Notes: a model not told the origin generated them from the sequence alone. A stretch of DNA of 64,000 bases from Zelopaecilomyces penicillatus (GCA_005765155.1 VCCP01000007.1:558001-622000), one strand, 5' to 3'; counted from the first letter of the stretch, positions 26,101 through 39,185 are shown. Numbers and translations are program-made.

Positions 26101-29100
26101 TTAAGGCTTATAGTGATTAATAATAGTTTAATCTATTTAAAAGGATTTAGAATAGCTATATTTATAATACTTATAGGCCTTAAATCTAGTTTAATAACTG
26201 GGTTGAACACACCCCCTTGCTAGTTGATTAAGCTATAGCTGTATAAGCTGCATTTAGGGGGATTGAACTGTATAAGTAGATAGGCCATACCCGGGCTATT
26301 TGAACGGGGCAGACATCATCCAATTCAAGTTTTTCCCCCTTCTACCCAAGAATTTTTCCAGTGCATTCAAAAGACTAGCTATTAAAAAGCTGTCTTCTTT
26401 ATTTGATCAATTATGGGATAATCAATTGATCTCTCAAGTTCATTTTATTATATCGCCGCTTCGTGGCTTTTCTTGCCCATTCAATCCTTGCGGACTACGC
26501 TAGCTATACAACTACCTTAAAATCACACTGCAGTTCTATAAGTGGTATTGGTGTTGTTGTGTGTGTTGTTTTCCCTCTATCAAACTAGGATTTATAGTAC
26601 TTTAGAGCTAAAAAATATATTATATATCCCTAATATAGATATAAATATAATAAATAAAGTAAAGTATTATATTTCTAGCAATATACTTTTATAAGAGAAG
26701 CTATTTATAATAGACTGAACCTGCTATAAACTACTAAACTTTATTAAATATAGCTTCTTTCTTTAATAAAAGGGGAAGCCTATACCTAAATTTTTAGGGC
26801 CTTTTAATCACTATTATAGCTATCTAATAGTAATTAAAATCACCTCTAAACCTCCTCCTAGTATATATAAGGACCTTACTAAGCCCTTTAAACTAGCTAA
26901 ATAACTATTAGAATTAATAAAAAGCCCTGAAATTTCAGGCCTATATACATTAGAAAGCCCTAATCCAGACTTAGGCCTATTAAAAGACCTATTAAAAGAT
27001 ATTATATCTTTTCTAGAACCCTTTAAAAATACTATTATAAAGAGAGATACAGGTTATTCAGCTAAAACTAGCTATTAAAAGCTATTATAGCTAGTAGGAA
27101 TTTAATATATCTATCTTAGTTATATTAGTTTATAACTACTGAAAAAAACCACTAAAATTTTAGCAGGCTTACCTGATTTTACTACTATAAAAAAAGCAGA
27201 TTTCTTTTATTTAGCTTATATACAGGCTAAATTAATATATAAACCCTCTAAAAACCCAATTCCAGATCTATTAAAAGTACTAGAGATTATAAAGGGAAAT
27301 ACTTTTCAGATAAAACCAACCCCTTATAATAAGCTCCTTATAAGGCTTATTTTAATAAAGAGAAAATCCTATTATTAAAAGATTCTCTTACTACCTAATA
27401 AGAAAGGTTATATTATCTTCTCTGCTATAAAAGGCTTATTTAAAGGGCTAAAAGCCTATTATAATAAATACCCCCTATAACTCTATTTTAATAATAGAAA
27501 AGAGGTCTCAGCACTATTAAAAGACTGGTTAGCAGGTAAAGGTATTAGTTTTAGTATATCTAGCCCCTATATTTATAAGTAAAATAGCCTATCAGAATAC
27601 TTTATAAGGGTTATTTTAAACCAACTATAGGCTACTATAATCTAGGCCTAGTTATCACTTTTTCTCTAGACTGCTATTTTATCTACTATAATTAATCTTA
27701 TTAACTATATAGTGATTATAAACAAGGATCTCAGCCTATTACAGCTCTTCTTATAAGAGCTAAAACCAGCTCTAACAGCTAATAAACTAAATCTAGCAAT
27801 CTATAGAGCTATTAGAGCCTATTATAAGGTTATTATCCCTGCTAAGAAATGCTAATAGAGCACTAAACTAAGCCTTAGAACAGAGCTAGCTAGGCTGCTG
27901 ACTATACTAAATAAAAAGGTCTACTTAATCTATATACCTTCCTACTAATAGATAACCAAAACCTTATTCCTTTGTATTATAGAAGGAATAGGCCTTATAA
28001 ACTAGGGTCTTAAAGGTAATTTTCATAGTCTTCAGAGCCCTTCTAGCTTAAAGAGAGAATTAGAAGAGCTTTATACCCTATTAAAATTAATAGATTAACC
28101 TACCCTAAAGGATCTAACCGATTTACAAGCCCTAGATTAAGCTAGAAGACCTATCCAGCTGCTAAAACCTATAATACAGACACCATAACAGCTGCTATAG
28201 CCGCTGCAATCTCTACTATAATTACTGCAACCCCTATTATAGCCTATATTATAGCCTATAATATAATTACTATAGCCTATTAAATAGCTTAAACAGTTAT
28301 TAAAAGACTCTGAACCTATATAGCTAGATCTTGCTTACCCTATAGATATCTATTATAAACTAAAGGTAAAATTTATTATTAAGGCTTTTTTAGAATCTGC
28401 TGGCTGGAAAGAAGCTTTAAAAGATCTTGCTAAAAAATAATAGATTAGTGCTATTTATAGCGAATTCTATTAGATTCTATAAGCTAAAGTTATATATTTT
28501 TCCCTATTATTAAAGATTCTAAAAGACCGAAAAATCCTAAAAAATAAGCTTATTCTTAAGCTTAAAAAGGATTTATAAAACCAACCCTTAAAATATAAGG
28601 CTAGGCTTGTTATAAAAGGTTTTATATAAATTAAAGGAAAAGATTATTTTAAAACCTTCACAGCTACTAGTATACCCCCTATCTAACGGATTTTACTAGC
28701 TTTAATAGCCTCTTATAACTAGGAAGTTAAATAAATCAACTTTATAGGGGCTTTTTTAAATAGCCGGTTATCTAAGGATATTTTTATAGAATTTCCAGAA
28801 GGCCTCTCTTCTTTTATAGAGACCCAGATCCCTGGAAACCAGCCTTTAGCAGCCTTATTAGCTAGGCTAGGCTATAACCCTGCTATAAAACAGGTTATTC
28901 TGCTGAAAAAGGCCTTATATAGCCTAAAGCAAGGCCCCTATAAATGGCAATAGCAGCTAATTAAGCTGCTAGCTACCCTAGGGTTCCAATCCTTAACCTC
29001 TAACCTAGCTGTCTTTATTAACGCTTAGACTAATACCTTTATTATTATCTATATTAATGATTGCTTTATTATAGGACCTAACCTACTCTATATTAATAAG

Positions 29101-30020
29101 CTAAAACGCCTGTTAAATAAGGTCTTTATTATAAAAGATAAAGGCTTTATAGCCTTTTTCTTAGGGATCTAAATTAGCTATAACCAGGCTAAAAGAGAGC
29201 TATAGCTATACTAATCTTAGTATATTAATAAGGCTTTTTAATGCTTTTAGCTGTAAGATATAACCCTTATAGCTATACCTTTATAGCCTAAAGTATTAAA
29301 AGAATCCCTAAAAAGGGTTCTTATCTCTATTAAATAATAGATCTATTAATAGATTATAGGGATTTTAATATATCTTATATTGCTTTTTAGGCCTGATATA
29401 GCCTTTCTAATTTAATAGCTTTCTTGATATATATAATAGGGCTATATTAATTATTATAATATAGCTAGGAACCTTTTAAAATATTTAAAAGGTTTTAAAG
29501 AACTAGCTATCCTTTATAAGGCTATAGGCCTTATATAGGCTAGATAGCTAGCTCTTTAACTGCTAGGCTATTTAGATAGTGATTTTATAGATTATAAAAC
29601 CATTAGTAAATCCACCTATAGGTATCTCTTTAAGCTAATTAATAGATCTATCTACTGAAAGTTAAAGAGATAGACTATTATAGCCCTCTTAACTATAGAA
29701 GCTGAATCTGATACTTTAATAGAGGCTATAAAAGAGCTAAAATAGCTTTCTAGGCTTTTTATAGAGCTAAAAATCCCTTTTCAGCAGCCTATAAACCTGT
29801 ATTATAATAATATAGCCTCTATAAGCAATACTAAGAACCCTGATTAGTATACCTAAACCAAGCATACCCTATTAAAATTCTATTATATTAGATAGAAAGC
29901 AGTTAGCAGGCTATTTAAGATAAATTATCTTATAATTAAGGCTATACCTATTAATAGACTAACTAAGGCTTTAATAAGTTTTATTTTTTAAGGCTTTTTA
30001 AGCCTTCTAAACCTATAAAA
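26100..30020 (+). pseudogene. Decayed pol of copia K: GAG-pre-integrase, integrase, RT, RNase H
   Basis: One direction and mostly one frame, interrupted by the solo LTR at 26190-26584. The pre-integrase region flanks that insertion. Integrase core at about 27290-27690 contains 'YFNNRKE' (degraded FDNxxE) and 'SPYIYKQNSLSEY' (the SxPYTPQQNGxAE block). RVT_2 at about 28340-29170 contains 'KARLVIKGFIQ', 'QINFIGAFLN' (VKTAFLNG-like), 'KALYSLKQGPYKW' and the catalytic Y-V-D-D as YIND at 29050-29061. RNase H at about 29480-29960 contains 'LGYLDSDF' and a 'KHTLLKFYYIR' end. The conserved RT motifs are unmistakable. Many TAG/TAA stops inactivate it. Confidence 0.9.
26190..26584 (+). repeat. Solo LTR of the 12.83-kb Gypsy family, nearly RIP-free
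   Basis: A 395-bp LTR in sense orientation with termini TTTAATAACTGGG...CTCTATCAAA. It is flanked by perfect CTAG duplications (26186-26189 and 26585-26588) and interrupts the GAG-pre-integrase region of copia K. No internal sequence is present, so it is the product of LTR-LTR recombination. It keeps many CpA, TpG and CpG dinucleotides (for example around 26440-26570) where the other six LTRs have TpA. The 67-codon open frame at 26300-26503 lies wholly in this LTR and is not a gene. Confidence 0.92.
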
Positions 30021-30060
30021 ACCCCTTATAAAGAGCTAGCTATATATTATATACCTTGCT

Positions 30061-30068
30061 AGAGGGAG
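30061..30068 (+). other. Polypurine tract of copia K
   Basis: AGAGGGAG lies immediately 5' of the TG start of the 3' LTR at 30069, as expected for plus-strand priming. Confidence 0.8.
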
Positions 30069-30485
30069 TGTTAAAATAAATGGGTTTTTCTATATATAGC
30101 AGCCTAACCTACTATAGTCTAGCAGCTTAACCTGCTATAGCCTAGCAGTTAGATCTGTACAGCCTAGTAAGCTAAGCTTATATAGCTTTTATAGCTTAAC
30201 CTATAAAGGGATAGATTAGTGCTTACTTTCTGTTTTAGTATTTAGAATATTTAATAATTCTAAATAATTATTTAAAATATCTTAAATAATTTTAAATTAT
30301 TTTAGAATTAGATAGATATAAAAGATAAAAGGATTCTTAATTATATCCTTTTTCTTTTTCTATATTAATAATATAATCACTTTTTTCTTCTTTTCTATAA
30401 ACTTTTACCCAGATAACTATTATATCTTTCTTTTACTGCTATCATTATTAGCTTTAGCTATAGCCTATATTGCAAAATTATAATA
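30069..30485 (+). repeat. 3' LTR of copia K
   Basis: 417 bp, the same length as the 5' LTR and aligned throughout, with scattered C/T and G/A differences of RIP type. It ends TTATAATA, followed by AAAAT. Confidence 0.92.
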
Positions 30486-31029
30486 AAAATAAATCCAATT
30501 CCTTAAAAAATTAAATATTAATTATATTATTAAAGGTATAGTTAATAATAAGGAATTAATTAATCTAGAATAGCTCCTTAAGGATAATAAAGAAATATTA
30601 ATAAAGCTTAATTTTAATAATAGTAAGATGATTATTAAATATATATTAATAGATTCTATAAAGTAATATATTAAAGCTTTAAAAGTGATTAAGGTTAAAT
30701 TAGATTTTTTAAAGAAAAAGAAAAAATCTAAAAAAAAAGGAATATATTAATTATATAATCCCTTTAAGATATATATTTATATCTTATATAAGAAGAAGGC
30801 TAATAAAATTAATCTTATTAATAATATTTCTTTAAATAGATTTATATTTAATAATAATCTATTTTAAAAAAAGAAAAAATAAAAGAAAGTAAAGGGAAGA
30901 ATTAATTTAGATATACCCTTTATTAAATATATTACTTTAAAGTTCTTTAATATATCTAAGGGATCCTAATTCTATAGAGAATATCTTAAAAAAATCCTTT
31001 TTTAAATTAAGGATATATTAATTTAATAG

Positions 31030-32460
31030 GAGATTAATATTTTTCTAAAGATCCTTTATAATAAAGAATAGGCTTTATTTTAATAATTTAAAAAAAATAG
31101 AATACTTAATTTATTAATTATATCTTCTTAAGTTATTAAAATGATTCCTTATTTAGCCTAATAGATATATTTTATCCTTGTTTTATAAGGATTAAAAGTA
31201 AAAGCTATAGAATTATTAAAGGTATACTTTAAGAATTATATATTAAAGGAATCTTATATCTTCTATAAGAATTAATATTTCTTTATTAAGAAAAAGAATA
31301 AAAGGCTTTATTTAATTAATACTATTATAAAATATAATATTATTACTCTTAAAGATATATTTATTTCTTTTAGTATTAATTCCTTTAATAAAGATTTTTT
31401 TATATATATTATACTTTTATTATTAGATTTCTTTTTTAGCTATAATTAAGTCCTATTAAAGGAAAAGAGTAGGGATCTTATTATATTTTCTTTTATTATT
31501 AGTCTTTTAAGGATATATATATTCCTTTAAGGTATTATAAATTTTATAGCCTAGTTTATAAGAATTATAACTTAGATATTATTTAATCTTATCATAAATA
31601 TTTATAAACCCTTTCTTAATAATATTATTATATATAAGCTATAATCTATTTATAATAATAAAGAGATTCTTTTTAAAGTATAGAAATATATATTTAAGTA
31701 TTTATAGAATCTTAATAAAGTTCTCCTTAATATTAAGCTCTTTAGATATATAATATTAAGAAGGAAATTAAGATATTATTAAAATATAAATATTATTATT
31801 AGATTCTTTTATAGGATATTTAAGAGAAAATTAATTAAAGAGAAAATTATTAAGATCCTAAAATAGCTTATTTATTATAATATAATAAATATTAAGGCTT
31901 TTCTTAGATTTATTAATTATTATTAAATTTAGATATATAACTTTATTATTATTATTCTTTCTTTTATTATCTTATTATAAAAAAAAGCCTTTTAAAAGTA
32001 AGAAGAATTATAATTAAAGATAATAATTAAGCTTAAAAATATAATAATAACTATTTTTATTTTAATATTATTTAATCTTTTTAAAAAGAGCAGAGAAATT
32101 ATATTTATAATAGATATTAGCTTTAAAGGATAAGAAATAGTTTTAATATAAATCCTAAATAAATAATAATACTTAATTAGGTTTAAAAGTGATTATTAGA
32201 ATAAGGCTAAATATAGCTATAATATAATAAAGTAAAAGTATAAGGCTATTTTTTTTATATTTTAAAGGCTTAAAGGATATATCTATAATATATAATTTAT
32301 CTTAAAGATAGATATATATATCCTTATATACCAGCTTAATAGTACTGTTTATAATATATTAAATAGTTTTATTATTTATTAGATTAATTATATTATATTA
32401 TTTAATTTTATTATTAAATATATTTCTAGAAAAAATAATAGTATAATAGATAGATTTTCT
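31030..32460 (+). pseudogene. Decayed reverse transcriptase and RNase H of element B
   Basis: A readable plus-strand Ty3/Gypsy RT. It has 'FFIKKKNKRLYLINTI' (the FVKKKxGKLRLVN block), then 'LDFFxxYNQVLLKEKSRD', the 'LRIYxxLQG' block and the catalytic box F-L-D-D as FLNN at 31612-31623. The 'RAFIxxxxYYRIWI' connection follows at about 31890-31940, and RNase H with 'IIDISFKGQEIVLIQ' (VDAS-type) at about 32110-32160. It matches a well-known ascomycete Gypsy lineage. Many in-frame TAA/TAG, and Asp to Asn at the polymerase site. Confidence 0.85.
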
Positions 32461-32699
32461 TAAAAAAAACTAAAGCTATTTAATTAAATAAATATTAAAA
32501 TTAAAAAGGATTTAAAGGATATAATTAATATATATCTTAGATTAATATAATTAAATATACTAGAATCTAGATATTTTATAAAGTCTTAATAGATTACTAG
32601 ATTTCTATATTTATTAAAGAGATTATCTAATCTTAATAGAGTATAATTTAAGATACTATATTAGAAAGCTTAAAGATTCTTTATTAAGGATAGAAAACT

Positions 32700-34060
32700 T
32701 TAATTAAGGCTAATTTATAAAAGAAACTATTCTATATTAATTATTAATGATTTATTTATTTATAAGAAATTGGTAGTAAGCTATTATATAGCCTAAGGGT
32801 ATAAAAATAAAGCGATTATCTTTAAAACTCTTTTTAATAGGTATTATTAGGGAAAGATATAGAATAATATTTTCTTAGTTATAATCTATTATCTTAAGTA
32901 TTAAAAATTTATATTATAATAAAATAAAGAATTAATAATTCTAATATTATTTAGGTAATTAATATTAAAAGTATACTTCGATTTATAATATATATTATCT
33001 AATTATAATATAAACTTCCTTATAAAAGCTTACTATAATTTAATCGAATAGGTAGAAGTTTAATCGATATAATAGATTAATTTAAGGGTTATAATTAGAT
33101 TTATTATAACCTTAATATAATAATATAGATTTATACTTTATATAATTATTAATAATGGATCTAAAATAAAAGGGCTTCTCTTTTAGATATTATTTAATTA
33201 GAGTATAAAATATATTTAAATATCTAGGTATAATCCTATAATTAATTCTATAATTAAAATTAATTATTAAAGCCTTATATTTATAATAATAAAGATATTA
33301 AAAGGGGATTTTAAATAGATAAGATATCTTAAAGCAGTTATTCTTATAGATAGAATTATAATTAAATTATCCTATAGCTTCTCTGCCTTTTATCTTATAT
33401 ATAAATATAACCCTATCTTATTATTTAAAATTAAATTTTTAATATAAAGGCTTATTAATTAGGATATTATTATTAATACTAAGGATTTATTTAAGTCTTA
33501 TATTTAAATACTAGAAAAAAGATTAAAAGATATAATAAAGGCTAGAGAAAAGGTAATTAACTTTAAAAAAAAGCTAATAATAAGAATAAATACTATTAAT
33601 AAATATATACTTTAATCAAAATATAATTAATTAATATTAAATAATCTAATACTTATATAATATATATTTAAAAAGCAGGATAAATCCTATATAGTAAAGA
33701 TAATAATATATTAATATAGCCTATATTAGATTGCTTTATAAACAGATATTATTAAAGTATATATACTTTATATAATAAATAGGATTCTCCTAAATAAAAC
33801 CTATTCTAAAAACTATTTAAAGAAGTTTATTAAAGATAAATATAACTAATAAATATCTAATACTAATATATAGCTTTTTAAACCTAAAGATAAATAAGAA
33901 TTATATAAGGAAAAAAAAGGATTAGGATTACCAGACCCCTTTATATACTTTAATTTATCTATTAATTAAATAATGTTTTAAGATTTTAATTCTAATACTG
34001 ATTTTAAAGAAGATTTTCTAGATTTATTATTAATTATTAAATCTTGGTTTAAAGTTATAA
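32700..34060 (+). pseudogene. Decayed integrase of element B
   Basis: After RNase H the frame continues into the H2C2 zinc-binding segment (about 32710-32900; 'VVSYY...', with most His/Cys ligands converted). The catalytic core follows at about 32950-33500 and includes Ile-Ile-Asn-Asn-Gly-Ser-Lys, the degraded 'VDGGPEN' block. A C-terminal domain contains a 'QDKSYIVK' segment at about 33670. The acidic tail ends near 34050. Integrases of this type insert the cDNA and set the length of the target duplication, here 4 bp. Confidence 0.75.
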
Positions 34061-37000
34061 TCCCTAGCCTAACTTAATACTAAAAAAGTATATATTAATT
34101 ATATTTACTTTAAATATATATATAATTTCTTATATATTTAAACCAAGGATTTCCTAGCTTAAATTCTATTTAAAAATCCTTAATAAAAAGGATTTTAATA
34201 ATATTTCTTAAAAAGTATAATAAATTTTATTCTTTATATATAATATTCTATTATTAATATATAAACTAATTATATTAAATTAATTATAATAAATAATTAA
34301 TACTTTTAAACCTTAATTATAATAATCAAACTATTCTTATATTAATAATTAAATAATCCCTATTAACCTTATTTCTTTATAATCTTTTCTTAATTTATAT
34401 TAATTTGATTTTATTATACCTTTAAGTATAGATTTATTCTTAGATCTACCCTATACCTATATTAATTAGGATTAAATAAAGCTTATATTTATATACTTAA
34501 AAACTTTCCTTTTATTTTAAAAAACTTATTAAATTTCTATTAAAAATAGGAGTTCTTATAAATTATTTTAATACTATAATATTATCTTTCTTTAATCTTC
34601 CTATTTATATAATTCCTTTTCTTATTTAATTATAGATATATTTTATAATATTATATTATAATAATTATACTCTTTTATTATTTTATTTTATTTTATAAAA
34701 GATTAATTAATACTTTTAAAAGCTAATTTTTTATTAATACTAAACTATTTAGATTATATAATTAATATTATTATCTTAAAATTAATTTATCCTATTCCCT
34801 TTAAATTAAACTTATATTCTAATAATTAAGGAATTATTTAATTCTATTTATATCTATTAAATCTTATTAAGGTTTTCCTTTATTATTTTATTTATATTTT
34901 ATTTTATTATATATTTAATCTTTAAAATTAATAATTAATATTTCTATAAGCAAAAAATAATAGATATATTTAAGAAATCTAGAATAATTAATCTCTTTAA
35001 GTCTTTAATCTAGTCCTTTTTTAAGAAAATTATTTATTTTCTTTTATCCTTTAACTTAAATTAATAGCTATAAAATCCTCTTTATTTATAATCTATATAT
35101 CTATCTTATTTATAATTTAAATAGTATTTATTATATTTACCTAGGATTAAAATATATAAATAATATAATTATATAATATACTCCTTAATAATTATAATAA
35201 TAATTAAAAAGGATTATATATAATAGAAATATAAGATTAAATTAATAACCCTATAATAATTAATAAATAAAGAATAGATTCTCTTTTTTTATTTTATTAA
35301 GGTATTAAAGAAATATCTATAAATATATTTTATTTTAGCTAATATAAATATAGGGTAAGATATTTAGGTTTTTATAATAGATTTTAATATAGGATATTCT
35401 TAAATATTATAGAGATTATCTTTCTAAAAGTATTATTTAGGATTTTAGCTCTTAGCTAGCTATATAAGAGTATTAGGTATATCTTTTATAAACTTAATAA
35501 TAAAGAATACCTTATAATAAAGAGAATAATTTATCCAGCCTATATTTATCCCCCCTAAAATCTATATTTTAAAGATTATTTAAATCTAAAAATAAAAAAA
35601 AGGATTAATATTAATTTATAAAGATTAAATAGTATTAAACCAGAAAGGTTTTATAATTTACTATTACTTTTATTATAAAAGATAGTTTAATACTATTAAA
35701 GAATTTAGTATAATTATTTTATAATAAGATAATCTTATAAGTAATTATACTATATAGAATAATTATATTTATAATAAAACTAATATTAAGGAGTTAAGAA
35801 TAAATATTACCTTAATTAGTTTTTATAATTAAATAATACCTATAATAATAATCTAAAGAGAATAAAAGGCAGATTAATAATCCTAAAGTTAAAAAAGCTA
35901 AGTTATAAGGTAAAAGAGGAAAAGTTATAAGAGCTAGGAGGCAGCCCCTTTAAAAAGTATATAAATAAAAATATATATTACTTGCTAGCTATAAATCATT
36001 ATTAAATATAATAAAAAGCTATACTTTAAAGGAAAAGCTATCTATAATAAAAGGTATTTTTAATTAAGTGATTATATATAACTATAAAGGGTTATTAATT
36101 TAAATCCTTATATATTTATAAAGCTCCTTTTTATAAAAAGATATCTTATATATATCACTCCCTTCTATCTTTATTATCTCTTTTAATACCTATATTATCT
36201 TATTTTATTCCTTTAATCTTTATTATTATTTAATTATATCTTTATCTAATTCCTTATTAATATATTATATTAAAATAATAAAGAATTTTTAAAATACTTA
36301 TATCCTTTTTTTAAATAAGTATTAAAAATATAAGCCTTATTATTATTATAGAAGTAGTATAGCTTAAAGAAGGTATAGGTTTATTTTATAACTATACTAA
36401 TAAATATATTATATTTATAATAAATCTAGGGTTTTTTAAGTAATTCTATTTTATAATCCTTTAATAAGACTAGCTTAATCTATTATTAACCCTCTCTTAG
36501 AATTTTAATATAGATATTCTAGATTTAGCTATATATAGCCTTATCTTTATTATATAATTATTCCTTTAAGGCCTATAAGAATAGAACTGGAATAATTATC
36601 TGATTAAGCTTTATTAATTATTATATATATTAAAGAATAAAGATTAGATTATTAATTTTATATTATACCCTCTGTTTTAAATTATATTTTATAATATCTT
36701 TAATAATATATTTATAGCTTTTAAAGTAATATATATTTTTAAATTAAAGAAATACTTTTATATATATATAGATCTCTTTAATATTTTATATAAGTTTAAA
36801 TCCTATAATTAATTAATATTTAATATTTATAATTATTTTAATAGGCTAGCTGCTTTTTATAAAAATATATTTAATAAATAATTTTTTATTAGGTTTATTA
36901 ATTATAAGAATATATACTGGTATTTCTTTATTTAGGATTAATTTAAAGATTAGTTTTATATTTTTAATTTATAAATAGATAGATAAATATATTATATTAA

Positions 37001-38785
37001 AGAGTTTATATATTTATAAAGGTAAATACTTTATAAGCTTAATCTTTTTTATAACTTTATATTTATTATTATTCTATATATAATTTAAATATAAGGTTAA
37101 GAGTATAGCTATCTATCTTTCTTCTAGGTTTATATTATTATTAAAGAATTAATTAGGTTTTGCTTTTATTTTAATTAGATTAAGGAAGATTTAAATAAGA
37201 TTAAATAATCTTATAATAATATATTTTACCTATTTTTTAATAATCCTTTTTATTTATTATTAAAAGATTAATATTTATTTAATAATTTAAATCAGCCTAT
37301 ATTTAGTTATATACTTAAAATAAGGAGTATTATATTATATTTTATTATTAATAAATTAAATATAGTTAAGTATTTATAAAGCTTTTATTATACTATTTTA
37401 TAGGATCTTAATAATTAAATAATCTATAATTAAGGTATAGATAAAGTATTTTATTTTATTTATTTAAAAGGCATTATATTATTCTTAATTAATAGATATA
37501 CTTTACTTATATTATATAAAAACTCTAGAGTCTTTTATATATCTATAGGAGATGATCTATTTATATTATTTATATAGATTATTATAGGGTAGTTTATTTA
37601 CTTTATTAAAATATAAAAGCCTATACTTTTTAAAACTATTATTAATTAATAATTAAATAATAAATTTAAGTATAATAAAATAATTAAACCTAAGCTAATT
37701 AAGATTATTAATATAATTATTATTAAGGAAGTTAAATTAGTTATAGTTTAATCTAATAATAATTAAATAATAGTATCTTAATAGTATTCTTTAAAAGCTA
37801 ATAGAAATAGGTTATTTATTATTTATTTAATCTCTAAGCTTTTATTTAGGCTTATTTTATTTATATATAATAGTATTAAAAATATTTAGGGATTATTTAA
37901 TTAAGATTTATTAAATAAAAAAATAGAGTTTATATTAATATAGCTTATATTATACTTAAACCCTTAAAAATAGATTACCTTTAAAAAATAGATAATTAAG
38001 TTAATTTCTTTAAGTACTTTTATAGTTAATTTAAATAAAGATATTAATATTTCTAAGGATATTATTATAATCTTAAGGTGGTTTATTAATAAGAATCTAA
38101 GTAAGATATCTTAATTAAATAATAGGTATTTTTTTTATAAATAAATTAATCCTTCTAATAAAGAAAAAGGAAATCTAGAGAAGAAGTAAAAGAGTTAATA
38201 AAAGGAATTAAACTCTTAGCCCTTTTTATACTATATACTATTAATTCGATTTATAAGATATAAGGGAGAGATTATTATTTAAGTAGATATTAGTTTATTT
38301 TTATAATACTTAAGAGTAATAGGATATATTATAACTATTAAATTTATTAAGAAGATAGATAATATATTTCTTATTAAAAGGCTTATATTATATATTAAAT
38401 ACTTTAATAATTATATTAGTCTTTATTTTAATAGAATAGTTATATAAGGGATTCTTTAATATATTAAGGAGATAATAAAAGCTTCCTTTAATAGCTTAAT
38501 AATTTAAATTATTTAATCTAATAGATCTAAATATTATACTATATAAATATAATTAGTAATACCTTTATTTATAGATTAAATAATAAAGTTAAATATTCTA
38601 GGGATATTAAGGGAGTTAAAGGGATTAAATATTAAAGGAATATTTAATTAAGGATAAATAAGATAGAAGAAATAAAATATATATATATAGATATCTAAAG
38701 GTTATATTTAAATACTATTGTTTGGTTAGTTATAAATATTACTTGATTTAATAATAAGGTTATCTTTAATATTTATTAAGAGGGT
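34061..38785 (+). other. Post-integrase module of element B (function unknown)
   Basis: About 4.7 kb between the end of pol and the 3' LTR, shared with A and M. In the sense frame a long TGA-free translation can be read at about 36440-38130. In the opposite strand, other long TAA/TAG-only frames can be read across 34100-35800 and 36300-37300. Because TG is depleted by RIP, absence of TGA is weak evidence. No known domain was recognised by eye. It could hold an env-like third ORF, an antisense ORF, captured host sequence, or a non-coding spacer. Confidence 0.5.
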
Positions 38786-39181
38786 TTTAATAACTGGGTT
38801 AAATATACCCTTTTATTAGTTGATTAAGCTATAGTTATATAAGCTGTATTTAAAGGGATTAAATTATATCAGTAGATAGGCTATACTTAGGCTATTTGAA
38901 TAAGGTAGATATTATCTAATTTAAGTTTTTTCCCTCTTTTATTTAAGAATTTTTCTAATATATTTAAAAGATTAGCTATTAAAAAGCTATCTTCTTTATT
39001 TAATTAATTATAGGATAATTAATTAATCTTTTAAGTTTATTTTAATATATTACTGTTTTATAGCTTTTCTTATTTATTTAATCCTTATGGATTATACTAG
39101 CTATATAACTATCTTAAAAATATATTATAATTCTATAAATAGTATTAGTGTTATTATGTATGTTGTTTTCCTTTGATTAAA
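38786..39181 (+). repeat. 3' LTR of element B
   Basis: A 396-bp LTR in sense orientation, starting TTTAATAACTGGGTTAAA and ending CCTTTGATTAAA. It is preceded by a short purine tract and followed by GGGG. Confidence 0.85.
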
Positions 39182-39185
39182 GGGG

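Larger units (their letters stand above)
23856..30485 (+). mobile_element. Ty1/copia element K, full length, interrupted by a solo LTR
   Basis: A plus-strand copia element with two 417-bp LTRs (23856-24272 and 30069-30485). It has perfect 5-bp target duplications AAAAT (23851-23855 and 30486-30490). The internal region reads gag, GAG-pre-integrase, integrase, RT (RVT_2) and RNase H, in the copia order with integrase before RT. A polypurine tract AGAGGGAG (30061-30068) sits directly before the 3' LTR. Removing the solo LTR and its duplication leaves about 6.23 kb. It is clearly less RIP-mutated than its Gypsy host: some CpA, TpG and CpG remain. Confidence 0.93.
19716..39181 (+). mobile_element. 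Giant Gypsy element B (about 12.83 kb), plus strand, interrupted by copia K
   Basis: A complete plus-strand copy of the family inserted in M. Its own sequence is 19716-23855 plus 30491-39181, about 12,831 bp. Target duplications are AGGG (19712-19715) and GGGG (39182-39185), differing by one RIP-type G/A. Order: 5' LTR, leader, gag (about 20900-23200), retropepsin (about 23480-23760), copia insertion, RT/RNase H (about 31030-32460), integrase (about 32700-34060), unexplained module (34061-38785), short purine tract (AAGAGGG) and 3' LTR. Because B is inverted relative to A and M, the region forms very large imperfect inverted repeats. Confidence 0.88.

Noticed and set aside
26300..26503. 67-codon open frame in the middle of the nest
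   Set aside because: It lies entirely within the solo LTR. It is open only because that LTR is less AT-rich, and homologous LTRs show no conserved frame.
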